38,284 nt of DNA, taken from positions 1-38,284 of the forward strand of contig JAGXGN010000035.1 in NCBI GenBank assembly GCA_024636705.1, read 5' to 3'. Below, one piece after another: positions 1 through 7,654 of the stretch. Under the pieces are notes generated by a model. It searched no databases, was not told where the DNA came from, and saw nothing but the letters and a program-made list of their open reading frames with translations. The position numbers were made by a program, and so were the translations under genes. Position 1 is the stretch's first letter. Each line of letters starts with the position of its first letter. The stretch comes from Halomonas sp. Its GTDB lineage: Bacteria > Pseudomonadota > Gammaproteobacteria > Pseudomonadales > Halomonadaceae.

Positions 1-204
1 CGCGCCAACTGCGTGGTGCCGGGCACCATCGAGACCGAGCGCAAGCCGGGACAATCCAATCCCACGGCCAGCGAGCAGGGGGGGGCACGCCCCGTTGGCA
101 CCTCCGAGGATGTGGCGCGTATGGTACTGCCGTTCGCCGATCCCCATGACAACTATGTCACCGGGCAGACCATCCACGTCAACGGCGGCCGGTACATGCC
201 CTGA
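1..204 (+). CDS. SDR family oxidoreductase, C-terminal fragment
   Basis: This is the 3' end of a gene that begins outside the window; the frame is open from base 1 to the TGA at 202-204. The roughly 67 visible residues are the typical C-terminus of a classical short-chain dehydrogenase/reductase: a PGTIETE loop after the active site, a 'GTSEDVARMVLPFADP' helix, and the near-invariant end 'VTGQTIHVNGG'. The Rossmann glycine motif and the YxxxK catalytic pair lie upstream and cannot be seen, so cofactor and substrate are unknown. It ends 9 bases before the alpha/beta hydrolase gene and is probably in the same operon. Confidence 0.85.
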   Translation, partial: RANCVVPGTIETERKPGQSNPTASEQGGARPVGTSEDVARMVLPFADPHDNYVTGQTIHVNGGRYMP

Positions 205-213
205 GGTAACCCG

Positions 214-1137
214 ATGGCTGACTCCCTGCAACTCCCCGATTCTGCCAGGCCCGTCGAGGGCTCCATGTTCCCGGGCTTTCATCGCCTGCGCTTGCCGACG
301 TCCGGGGCCGAGATCAACCTGGTGGTCGGCGGCGAAGGGCCGCCACTGCTGCTGTTGCACGGCAATCCCTTGATGCATGTGAGCTGGCACAAGATCGCCC
401 CACGGCTGGCCGAGAAATATACCGTTATAGCACCCGACTTGCGTGGCTATGGCGACAGCAGTAAACTCGATGGTGGCGAGGACCATTCGGCCTACTCCTT
501 CCGCGCCATGGCCCAGGATCAGGTCGAAGTAATGGAGGAGCTCGGCTTCAGTCGCTATCGGGTCGCCGGCCATGACCGTGGTGGTCGTGTCGGGCACCGG
601 CTGGCGCTGGATCATCCCGAACGGGTCGAGAAGCTCGCCGTGCTCGATATCGTCCCCACCCACCATCTGTTGACCCATATCAGCAAGGGGTGGGCTACCG
701 AGTCCTACCACTGGTTCTTCATGGCCCAGGCCGCCCCCTTCCCGGAAAGGCTCCTGGGAGCGGACCTCGATTATTACATCCGCTACAAGCTGGCCAAGAA
801 AGGCGTGGGCCTGGGTCCCTTCACCGAGGCGGCGATGGTGGAATATATCCGCTGCTGTACGCCGGAAAACATCCATGCCGTGTGCGAGGATTACCGGGCG
901 ACCCTGACCATCGACTTCGACCTGGACGCCGCAGACAAGGGCAAGCACTTCGTCGAGTGCCCGCTCCTGGCAGTGTGGGGGCGAAACAGCCATGTCGGAC
1001 GCTACTTCTCGCCGCTCGAGACCTGGCAGGAGTGGGCGCGTGATGTGACGGGTGTGGCGCTGGATGCCGGGCACTACCCGGCCGAACAATGCCCCGACGA
1101 GACCTGTCATGCCCTGATGGCGTTCTTTGCCGATTGA
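214..1137 (+). CDS. Alpha/beta hydrolase, fluoroacetate/haloacetate dehalogenase-like
   Basis: A 307-residue alpha/beta hydrolase. Visible landmarks match the fluoroacetate dehalogenase family: oxyanion-hole HGNP (49-52), nucleophile elbow GHDRGGR with Asp121 and the carboxylate-binding arginines Arg122 and Arg125, the acid Asp145 in LDIVPT, the halide-site His166-Trp167 pair in YHWFF, and the catalytic His287 in DAGHYP. Characterised members hydrolyse haloacetates to glycolate; epoxide hydrolases share the fold but usually differ at these arginines and the His-Trp pair. The GAGGT sequence before the ATG and the short gap to the SDR suggest co-transcription. The neighbours (SDR, GntR, dehydrogenases) do not show that a halogenated compound is the real substrate. 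The family is secure; substrate is inference. Confidence 0.85.
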   Translation: MADSLQLPDSARPVEGSMFPGFHRLRLPTSGAEINLVVGGEGPPLLLLHGNPLMHVSWHKIAPRLAEKYTVIAPDLRGYGDSSKLDGGEDHSAYSFRAMAQDQVEVMEELGFSRYRVAGHDRGGRVGHRLALDHPERVEKLAVLDIVPTHHLLTHISKGWATESYHWFFMAQAAPFPERLLGADLDYYIRYKLAKKGVGLGPFTEAAMVEYIRCCTPENIHAVCEDYRATLTIDFDLDAADKGKHFVECPLLAVWGRNSHVGRYFSPLETWQEWARDVTGVALDAGHYPAEQCPDETCHALMAFFAD

Positions 1138-1196
1138 GGGTTGTCATTATCGCGTCATGGTAAAAAATAACGGAGATACGCACGAGGGAGATTGCC

Positions 1197-1928
1197 ATGT
1201 CGACAAGAACGGATGCATCGGGGCAGGGAAGCGGAGCAGACAGTCGTTCCATCCATGCGCCGTCCCTCACCGAACTCGCCTATCGCGAGATCGAGGGCAT
1301 GATCCTGGCCCGCGAACTGGAGACCGGCGAGCGCCTCAACGATTCCCATCTCGCCAGACGCTTCGGCATCAGTCGCGGACCGGTGCGGGAGGCCATCGGC
1401 CGGCTGGCATCCGCCGGGCTGGTGGAGATGATCCAGAACAAGGGTGCCTATGTCCGCGTGATCGACGTCAAGGATGCCCTGGAGATCTACGACATCCGGG
1501 CGGCCCTGGAGCGTGCCGGGGTGCTGGCCGCGTCCCGCAGGATGCGTCCCGAACAACTGGTACGCCTGCGCCGCCAAGTGGAGTCCCTGGATGCCTTCGA
1601 GGCCGAGGGCGACCGCGAGAACTATTTCGTCGCCAACCTCGAGTTTCATCGGATGATCCATGAGGTGGCGGGTAATGAGCGCCTGCTGGATCTGACCGAG
1701 CGCCTTTCCCGTGAGTTGCGTCTCTTCCGTCACGTGTCCCTGATCACCGCCGGCATCCATGAGTCCAATCTCGAGCATCACCGCATCCTGGAGGCGCTCG
1801 AGCAGGGAGAGGGGGAGCAGGCGGCAGCCGCCATGGAAGAACATGTCAGCCGGGCCAAGGATCGACTGACGGTGTTGGCCGAGAACCTCAAGAGCAAGCC
1901 CCACGACCTCCGGCCAACGACTCTCTAA
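1197..1928 (+). CDS. GntR family transcriptional regulator, FadR/FCD subfamily
   Basis: A 243-residue regulator with an N-terminal winged helix-turn-helix (about residues 22-90; 'LARRFGISRGPVREAIGRL' is the recognition region) and a C-terminal all-helical FCD ligand domain (about 95-235). The FCD part shows the spaced histidines that usually bind a metal and a carboxylate ligand, in EFHRMIHE and further on in HESNLEHHR. FCD regulators typically sense organic acids of the pathway next to them, which fits the downstream MmgE/PrpD and dehydrogenase genes. The start is supported by GGGAG, 7 bases before the ATG. It is likely the local regulator, probably a repressor, of the 2211-7416 genes; the effector is unknown. 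Confidence 0.92.
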   Translation: MSTRTDASGQGSGADSRSIHAPSLTELAYREIEGMILARELETGERLNDSHLARRFGISRGPVREAIGRLASAGLVEMIQNKGAYVRVIDVKDALEIYDIRAALERAGVLAASRRMRPEQLVRLRRQVESLDAFEAEGDRENYFVANLEFHRMIHEVAGNERLLDLTERLSRELRLFRHVSLITAGIHESNLEHHRILEALEQGEGEQAAAAMEEHVSRAKDRLTVLAENLKSKPHDLRPTTL

Positions 1929-2125
1929 CGTCGATCGTCATGCTTAGACCCTGTCTTCTTGCCGGGAGGCGTTTGCCAGCGCCCGGTTGCGTCCCTGCAG
2001 GACGTGTCCCTCCCTGAGGTGGTCGATGCCGGGTATTCACGCCTAACGCCTTAATCCTCCTGTATGCGTTCTCGCCCACGCCTCATGCAAAATGCGTTTC
2101 GTTGGTCTAGTATAGCAGATTGATT

Positions 2126-2158
2126 ACTGTTGACAGTTCATCCCCAGGCATCATTCTT
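2126..2158 (+). promoter_or_regulatory. Candidate promoter with overlapping palindromic operator before the MmgE/PrpD gene
   Basis: A TTGACA hexamer at 2130-2135 is followed after 16-17 bases by a weak -10 candidate (CATTCT/ATTCTT, 2152-2158). The -35 sits inside ACTGT-TG-ACAGT (2126-2137), a perfect 5-bp inverted repeat, which is a plausible site for the GntR/FCD regulator encoded just upstream. The remainder of the 282-base gap (1929-2210) holds weak GC-rich hairpins but no T-tailed terminator and no gene that I can support. The promoter and its link to the regulator are inference. Confidence 0.35.
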
Positions 2159-2210
2159 TGCAACCCGGTTGCCGACATGACTGGCTTTGAATGAATAAAG
2201 AGGAAAGACC

Positions 2211-3560
2211 ATGACCCAGCGACCCGATGTGACCAGAGCCCTAGCAGAGTGGATTATCGATTGTGACCTCGAATCGATCCCCGTCGAAGTCCAGCGCGAG
2301 GGTGTCAGAACCCTCGTCAACTGGCTCGGCTGTGCCGTCGGCGGGGCTCGCCACGAAACCGTCGATCGGGCGCTGGCCGCCGTGACGCCCTTCTCCGGTC
2401 AGGCGACCTCAACCGTGCTGGGTCGTGGCGAGCGTCTGGATGCGCTGCATGCCGCCCTGCTCAACGGTATCACCTCCCACGTGCTCGACTACGATGACAC
2501 CCATCTGAAGACGATCATCCACCCGGCGGGGCCGGTGGCCTCGGCCTTGCTGGCCGTGGCCGAGACACGCCCGGTCTCCGGACGTGACTTCCTCACTGCG
2601 CTGATCGTCGGCGTCGAGGTGGAGTGCCGCATCGGTAATTCGGTGTATCCGGATCACTATGATCGCGGCTGGCACATCACCGGCACCGCCGGCGTCTTCG
2701 GTGCCGCTGCCGCCGTGGGCCGGCTCCTCGGGCTCGACGTCCAGCAGATGACCTGGGCACTGGGCATCGCGGCCACCCAATCCTCGGGCTTTCGCGAGAT
2801 GTTCGGGACCATGTGCAAGAGCTTCCATCCGGGGCGTGCCGCTCAGAACGGCGCCCTCTCTGCCTTCCTCGCCCAGGCCAACTTCGATTCCTCGGAGCAG
2901 GCCATCGAGGCCCCGTGCGGTTTCGCCAACGTCATGTCCGACAAGCAGGACTACAACGAGATCCTCGGTGACCTGGGCGAGACCTGGGAGGCGGGCCTCA
3001 ATTCCTACAAGCCCTTCGCCTGCGGCATCGTGATCCATCCCACCATCGATGGTGGCATCCAGTTGCGTGATCAACTGGGCGAGGATGTCAGCAAGATCGA
3101 ACGGCTCGACCTGGTCGCGCACCCCCTGGTCCTCGAACTCACCGGCAAGACCGAGCCCAGGACCGGGCTGGAAGGCAAGTTCAGCGTCTTCCACTCGGCG
3201 GCGGCGGCCCTGCTGCGAGGTGATGGATCGCCCACCGCCTTCACCGACGAGGCCGTGAATGACGCCGAGCTCGTGGCCATGCGCCGCAAGGTGAAGGTGG
3301 TGACCGACAAGGCCTGCCACGAGGCGGAGGTCTCCATCACCGCCACCCTCAGCGATGGTCGTGTCATCGAGAAGCACATCGAGCGTTGCATCGGTTCGCG
3401 GGAAAAGCCGCTCACCGACGAGCAGATCGACACCAAGTTCCGCGGCCAGGCAGCCCTGGTGATCGGGGAGGCGGCCTGCGAATCGCTGATGGCCGAGGCC
3501 TGGGCACTGGCCGACATGGCCTCCGTCGGCGACCTGGCGGCCAAGAGCCTGCCGCGTTGA
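2211..3560 (+). CDS. MmgE/PrpD family protein
   Basis: A 449-residue member of the MmgE/PrpD family, which includes 2-methylcitrate dehydratase (PrpD), cis-aconitate decarboxylase and iminodisuccinate epimerase. Recognisable segments are 'NWLGCAVGGA' near the N-terminus, 'HVLDYDDTH' (about 84-92), the 'KSFHPGRAAQNG' substrate-site segment (about 203-214), 'YKPFACG' and the small C-terminal domain with 'FSVFHSAAAALL' and 'FRGQAA'. Length fits the family. GAGG lies 7 bases before the ATG. It is the first gene after the candidate promoter and is followed by two hydroxyacid dehydrogenases, so a hydration, dehydration or epimerisation of a di- or tricarboxylate is likely. No prpB or prpC is seen, so a standard methylcitrate cycle is not supported here. 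Confidence 0.88.
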   Translation: MTQRPDVTRALAEWIIDCDLESIPVEVQREGVRTLVNWLGCAVGGARHETVDRALAAVTPFSGQATSTVLGRGERLDALHAALLNGITSHVLDYDDTHLKTIIHPAGPVASALLAVAETRPVSGRDFLTALIVGVEVECRIGNSVYPDHYDRGWHITGTAGVFGAAAAVGRLLGLDVQQMTWALGIAATQSSGFREMFGTMCKSFHPGRAAQNGALSAFLAQANFDSSEQAIEAPCGFANVMSDKQDYNEILGDLGETWEAGLNSYKPFACGIVIHPTIDGGIQLRDQLGEDVSKIERLDLVAHPLVLELTGKTEPRTGLEGKFSVFHSAAAALLRGDGSPTAFTDEAVNDAELVAMRRKVKVVTDKACHEAEVSITATLSDGRVIEKHIERCIGSREKPLTDEQIDTKFRGQAALVIGEAACESLMAEAWALADMASVGDLAAKSLPR

Positions 3561-3606
3561 GGCCGCTTGTGCATAGCGCCCAACCCCCTTCCTTCGGGAG
3601 AACGAT

Positions 3607-4689
3607 ATGACGCAACCCCACCTGACGCTGGGTGTCCTCAACGGTGATGACATCGGCCACGAGATCGTGCCGGCATCGGTGAAGGTGGCCCAGGCCGCCG
3701 CCGAGCGCACCGGCCTGGTCATCGACTGGCGGCACATGCCGCTGGGGCGCAAGGCCCTCGACGAGCTGGGCACCACCATGCCCGAGGGAACCCTGGACAC
3801 CCTGGCGACCTTCGATGGTTTCCTGCTGGGCCCCATCGGCCACCGCGAGTATCCCAAGGTGGAGGGCGCGATCAACCCACACCCCATCCTGCGCAAGAAG
3901 TTCGACCTCTTCGCCAACGTGCGTCCGACGCGTTCCTACCCGGACATCGGTTGCATCTACGACGACATCGACCTGGTGATCGTGCGCGAGAACAACGAGG
4001 GCTTCCAGCCCGACCGCAACGTGGTGGCCGGCTCCGGCGAATTCCGTCCCACCGAGGACGTGACCATCTCGGTGCGCGTGATCACCCGCGAGGGCAGTCG
4101 CAAGGTGGCCACCGCCGCCCTGGAACTGGCCCAGGCCCGCGACAAGCGACTCACCGTGGTGCACAAGAACACCGTCTACAAGCTGGGTTGCGGCATGTTG
4201 GTCGAGGAGTGCTACAAGGCCGCCGAGCAGTTCCCCGATGTCACGGTCGACGAGGCCATCGTCGACACCTTCGCCATGCACCTGATCCGCAACCCCCAGC
4301 AGTTCGACGTAGTGGTCACCACCAACATGTTCGGCGACATCCTCACCGACGAGGCCGCCGGCCTGGTCGGCGGGCTGGGCATGGCGCCTGGCCTGTGCAT
4401 CGGTCGCGGCAATATCGCCATGGCCCAGGCCACCCATGGCTCGGCACCAGACATCGCCGGAACCGGGCTGGCCAACCCCTATGCCATGATCGAGTCCACG
4501 CGGATGCTGATCGAGTGGCTGGGTCGCCGCCATGACCTGCCCCAGGCCACAGCGGCCGCCGACCTGATGCGCAAGGGCATCGAGGCGGCTCTCGCCGACC
4601 CGGCGTCACGCACGCCGGATATCCGTGGCACCGGCCGTCTTTCCGACATGGTCAACACCATCCTCGCCACTATTGAAGAGGCCGCATAA
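3607..4689 (+). CDS. Isocitrate/isopropylmalate dehydrogenase family protein
   Basis: A 360-residue beta-decarboxylating dehydrogenase, predicted to oxidise and decarboxylate a 2-hydroxy acid with NAD(P)+ and Mg or Mn. Landmarks: a diverged N-terminal loop NGDDIGHE (families usually have GDGIGPE), substrate arginine segment 'FANVRPTRSYP', 'VIVRENNEG', the catalytic-lysine segment 'VVHKNTVYKLG', the metal-aspartate segment 'TTNMFGDILTDEAAGL' and the cofactor segment 'HGSAPDIAGTGLANP'. The start has GGGAG 7-8 bases upstream. It abuts the next dehydrogenase gene with no gap (TAA then ATG). It is unlikely to be the housekeeping leuB because leuC and leuD are absent and it sits in a catabolic-looking operon. 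The specific substrate cannot be read from sequence. Confidence 0.88.
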   Translation: MTQPHLTLGVLNGDDIGHEIVPASVKVAQAAAERTGLVIDWRHMPLGRKALDELGTTMPEGTLDTLATFDGFLLGPIGHREYPKVEGAINPHPILRKKFDLFANVRPTRSYPDIGCIYDDIDLVIVRENNEGFQPDRNVVAGSGEFRPTEDVTISVRVITREGSRKVATAALELAQARDKRLTVVHKNTVYKLGCGMLVEECYKAAEQFPDVTVDEAIVDTFAMHLIRNPQQFDVVVTTNMFGDILTDEAAGLVGGLGMAPGLCIGRGNIAMAQATHGSAPDIAGTGLANPYAMIESTRMLIEWLGRRHDLPQATAAADLMRKGIEAALADPASRTPDIRGTGRLSDMVNTILATIEEAA

Positions 4690-5760
4690 ATGCGCACACA
4701 TCGTATTGCAGTGATTCCCGCCGACGGTATCGGCCCGGAAGTCATCGGTGCCGGTTGCGAGGTCCTCGAGGTCCTGGCCGGTAGGGATGGCGACTTCACC
4801 TTTGATTTCCAGTGGTTCGACTGGGGGTCCGACTACTACCGTCGTCATGGCGAGATGATGCCCGCAGACGGCGTCGAGACGGTTCGCGGCTTCGACGCCA
4901 TCTACTTCGGCGCGGTGGGGGATGTCGACCTGCCCGATGACCTGACCCTCTGGGGGCTGCGACTGGCGATCTGCCAGGGACTCGATCAGTTTGCCAATAT
5001 TCGGCCCACGCGCCTCCTGCCCGGCGTGGACGGCCCACTCAAGCCGGCCCTGGGCGAGGCCATCGACTGGCTGATCGTCCGCGAGAACTCCGAGGGCGAA
5101 TATGCCGGCGTCGGCGGTCGAGCCCACCGTGGCCTGCCCATCGAGGTGGGTATGGACGTGGCCGTGTTCACCCGTGCCGGCATCGAGCGTGTGGCACGCT
5201 ATGCCTGTGAAGCGGCCCTGGCACGCCCGCGTCGCAAGCTGACCATCGTCACCAAGTCCAATGCACAGCGTCATGGCATGGTGATGTGGGACCAGATCTG
5301 CGGCGAGGTCGTCGAGGACTATCCCGGCCTGGAGGTCGACTGGATGCTGGTTGATGCCATGACCACGCGCATGGTGCTCGATCCGGCCAGCATCGATGCC
5401 GTACTCGCGACCAACCTGCATGCGGACATCCTCTCGGATCTGGCGTCGGCCCTCGGCGGCAGCCTGGGTATCGGTGCCACGGCCAATCTCAACCCGGATC
5501 GCAGCGTGCCCTCGATGTTCGAACCGATTCACGGGACGGCCTTCGAACTGACCGGCAAGGGCACCGCCAATCCCCTCGGCTCCTTCTGGACGGCGAACCT
5601 GATGCTGGAGCACCTGGGTGAGGCGAAGGCGGCGGAACGCCTGATGCAGGCCATCGAGACGGTAACTTCCAGGGGCGAGACGATGCCGGGCGACCTGGGT
5701 GGCAAGGCAACGACCGCCGAGGTCACCCGTGCAATCATCGAGGCGCTGGGCGCTGCCTGA
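4690..5760 (+). CDS. Tartrate dehydrogenase / D-malate dehydrogenase-like protein
   Basis: A 356-residue member of the same superfamily as the preceding gene but of the tartrate dehydrogenase/decarboxylase and D-malate dehydrogenase (TtuC/DmlA-type) branch. Visible: 'IPADGIGPEV' at the N-terminus, 'FDWGSDYY', 'LWGLRLAICQ', 'FANIRPTRLLPG', 'IVRENSEGEYAG', catalytic lysine in 'IVTKSNAQRHG', metal aspartates in 'NLHADILSDLASAL' and cofactor 'EPIHGTAFELTGKGTANP'. Characterised relatives use NAD+ to oxidise D-malate, tartrate or 3-isopropylmalate. The initiator ATG directly follows the upstream stop codon, implying translational coupling. Two paralogous dehydrogenases side by side suggests either consecutive steps or two stereoisomeric substrates. 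Confidence 0.9.
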   Translation: MRTHRIAVIPADGIGPEVIGAGCEVLEVLAGRDGDFTFDFQWFDWGSDYYRRHGEMMPADGVETVRGFDAIYFGAVGDVDLPDDLTLWGLRLAICQGLDQFANIRPTRLLPGVDGPLKPALGEAIDWLIVRENSEGEYAGVGGRAHRGLPIEVGMDVAVFTRAGIERVARYACEAALARPRRKLTIVTKSNAQRHGMVMWDQICGEVVEDYPGLEVDWMLVDAMTTRMVLDPASIDAVLATNLHADILSDLASALGGSLGIGATANLNPDRSVPSMFEPIHGTAFELTGKGTANPLGSFWTANLMLEHLGEAKAAERLMQAIETVTSRGETMPGDLGGKATTAEVTRAIIEALGAA

Positions 5761-5838
5761 TGGGTTTACACACCTAGCAGCCTCGTCGAGCCAGGTGTCG
5801 AACCCGCGACGGAATCGTCTTCACAGAGGTAAAAGTTC

Positions 5839-7416
5839 ATGAGCTGCTTGAATCCTGCCGACCTCAAGGCACTTTACCGGGATGGTGACGGTGAGGTCGC
5901 CCTCCTAGATGTTCGCGAAGCGGGAGAATACGGCATGGGGCACGCCTTCCATGCCGTCAATCTGCCCTATAGTCGTTTCGAGGCGGGCCTGGGGTCCCTG
6001 GTGCCCAATCATCGGGTCACCCTCGTGCTGATGGACACGGAGGACGACGGCCGTGCCCGCCACTGTGCGGCGCTGGCAGTGGCGCTGGGCTACGCCTCTG
6101 TGTACCGGGTTGAGGGGGGAATCGAGGGCTGGAAGGCCGCCGGTTATACCGCCTTCGCCGGGGTCAATGTGGTGAGCAAGACCTTCGGTGAACTGGTGCA
6201 CGAGACCTTCCATACGCCGGGGATCGGTCCCGAGACCCTGGCGGCCTGGCAGGCCGCCACTGAGCCGGTCGTCGTCCTCGACGGCCGACCCCTGGATGAA
6301 TATCGCAAGATGACCATCCCCGGTAGCCGTTGCTGTCCCAATGGCGAACTGGTCAGGCGCCTGCCCGCCATCCTCAGGGGCGATAGCCGAACGCCGATCG
6401 TCATCAACTGTGCCGGCCGGACCCGCAGCATCATCGGTGCCCAGACCCTGCGATGGCTGGGCGTGGAGAACCCCGTCTATGCGCTGGAGAACGGCACCCA
6501 GGGATGGCGTCTCGCGGGCTTTGACCTCGAATACCAGGCACAGCGTGACATGCCGGAGGTGACACCCGGTGCGCCCGAGTGGCGGGAGGCCGCCGGCTCC
6601 CTCGCCGCGCGCCATGGCGCCGAGGAAGTCGATGCAGAGAGGCTCAATGCCTGGCTGGCCGATAGCGCCTCCACGACCTATGTCTTCGATGTCAGGACAC
6701 CGGAGGAATATCGTCGTCATTGCCTGGCCGGCGCCGTCCATGCCCCGGGAGGACAGCTGATCCAGGCAACCGACCAGTGGGTCGGCGTTCATCGCTCGCG
6801 CATCGTGCTGGCCGATGACGACGAGTCACGCGCCCCCGTGGTCGCGGCCTGGCTGGCACTGATGGGTGCGCGGGTGGCCTGGTTGCGGGGCGGCGACGCC
6901 CAGTGGCCCCGGGTTGAGGGCCTCGCGGAGCGTGGCGCTCGGTTTGCCTTTAATACGCAGGGTCTAGTGCCGGCCACCCTCGACGAGGCGTTATCGCGCG
7001 ACGTCCTCTGCCTGGATGCGCGGCCGAGCATGCAATATCGCCAGGCACATCTGCCCAGGGCTCGCTGGGTCAACCGCTCGCTTCTCGACAGGCAAGTGGC
7101 GAACCTCGCGCGCGAACAGCCAGTCGTCGTGGTGGCGGATAGCACCGGGGCGGCCGCCTGCCTGGTCACCAGCCTCGAGGCCCTCGGCTTCCAGCGTCCC
7201 CGATGGCTGGCCGCGGATATCGACGCCTGGCGGCGTTGCGGGGTCCCGCTCGAGACGACGCCCGGCCAGCCCGCCGATGAGGACTGCATCGACTTCCTGT
7301 TCTTCGTCCATGACCGCCATGACGGCAACCTGGCGTCAGCCCGCCGCTATCTGGAATGGGAGACCGGTCTGCTCGCCCAGCTCGACGAGGAAGAGCGCGG
7401 CGGCTTCCTGATCTGA
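5839..7416 (+). CDS. Multidomain rhodanese-like protein (four domains, one with an active-site Cys)
   Basis: A 525-residue protein made of four rhodanese-like units at about 1-105, 120-235, 255-370 and 375-475, followed by a helical tail. Each unit repeats the 'LLDVRE', 'VLDGRPLDEYR', 'VFDVRTPEEYR', 'CLDARPSMQYR' signature. Only the second has the sulfur-carrying cysteine (Cys191 in NCAGRTRS). The corresponding loops of the others read MDTEDDGRA, ADDDESRA and ADSTGAAA, so these domains are probably structural or binding. Rhodaneses move sulfane sulfur to thiol or cyanide acceptors. It lies 78 bases after the tartrate-dehydrogenase-like gene with AGAGG before the ATG. Whether it belongs to the same transcript or pathway is not clear. 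Confidence 0.88.
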   Translation: MSCLNPADLKALYRDGDGEVALLDVREAGEYGMGHAFHAVNLPYSRFEAGLGSLVPNHRVTLVLMDTEDDGRARHCAALAVALGYASVYRVEGGIEGWKAAGYTAFAGVNVVSKTFGELVHETFHTPGIGPETLAAWQAATEPVVVLDGRPLDEYRKMTIPGSRCCPNGELVRRLPAILRGDSRTPIVINCAGRTRSIIGAQTLRWLGVENPVYALENGTQGWRLAGFDLEYQAQRDMPEVTPGAPEWREAAGSLAARHGAEEVDAERLNAWLADSASTTYVFDVRTPEEYRRHCLAGAVHAPGGQLIQATDQWVGVHRSRIVLADDDESRAPVVAAWLALMGARVAWLRGGDAQWPRVEGLAERGARFAFNTQGLVPATLDEALSRDVLCLDARPSMQYRQAHLPRARWVNRSLLDRQVANLAREQPVVVVADSTGAAACLVTSLEALGFQRPRWLAADIDAWRRCGVPLETTPGQPADEDCIDFLFFVHDRHDGNLASARRYLEWETGLLAQLDEEERGGFLI

Positions 7417-7477
7417 AGCACTTGCCTATTGCAGTGTCATGGTGTCTCACTCCGCGCAAGGGTGGCTTCATGGGCAC

Positions 7478-7574
7478 TTACCCAATCGAGTTGCCTCGAT
7501 GCTAGCACGGCACAACGTTGAGCGAACGAGCCAGGATGCCACAAGGATGAATGCCGGATGTTACCGAATCGAGT
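7478..7574. repeat. Pair of 14-base direct repeats upstream of the diguanylate cyclase
   Basis: TTACCCAATCGAGT at 7478-7491 recurs as TTACCGAATCGAGT at 7561-7574, a 13 of 14 match with starts 83 bases apart. Both lie in the 238-base non-coding gap 7417-7654 upstream of the diguanylate cyclase gene. The spacing is near eight helical turns, so a looping regulator is possible, but I do not recognise the motif. I see no convincing sigma-70 promoter or T-tailed terminator in the gap. Confidence 0.4.
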
Positions 7575-7654
7575 ACCCCTGAAGGATGTTAGGCTGTGAG
7601 CTGAAGACTGTTCTGCTGCATTGCTGTGGCAAGGGCATCAGGGAGGGCCGACGC

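Noticed and set aside
2211-5760. Methylcitrate cycle operon
   Set aside because: Only a PrpD-family protein is present, with no PrpB or PrpC; the two dehydrogenases do not belong to that pathway.
5770-5798. ACACCT-N17-AGGTGT inverted repeat after the tartrate-dehydrogenase-like gene as a terminator
   Set aside because: Short stem, long loop and no T-run.
7586-7654. Longer start for the diguanylate cyclase
   Set aside because: No properly spaced ribosome-binding site, while GGGAGGG precedes the ATG at 7655.
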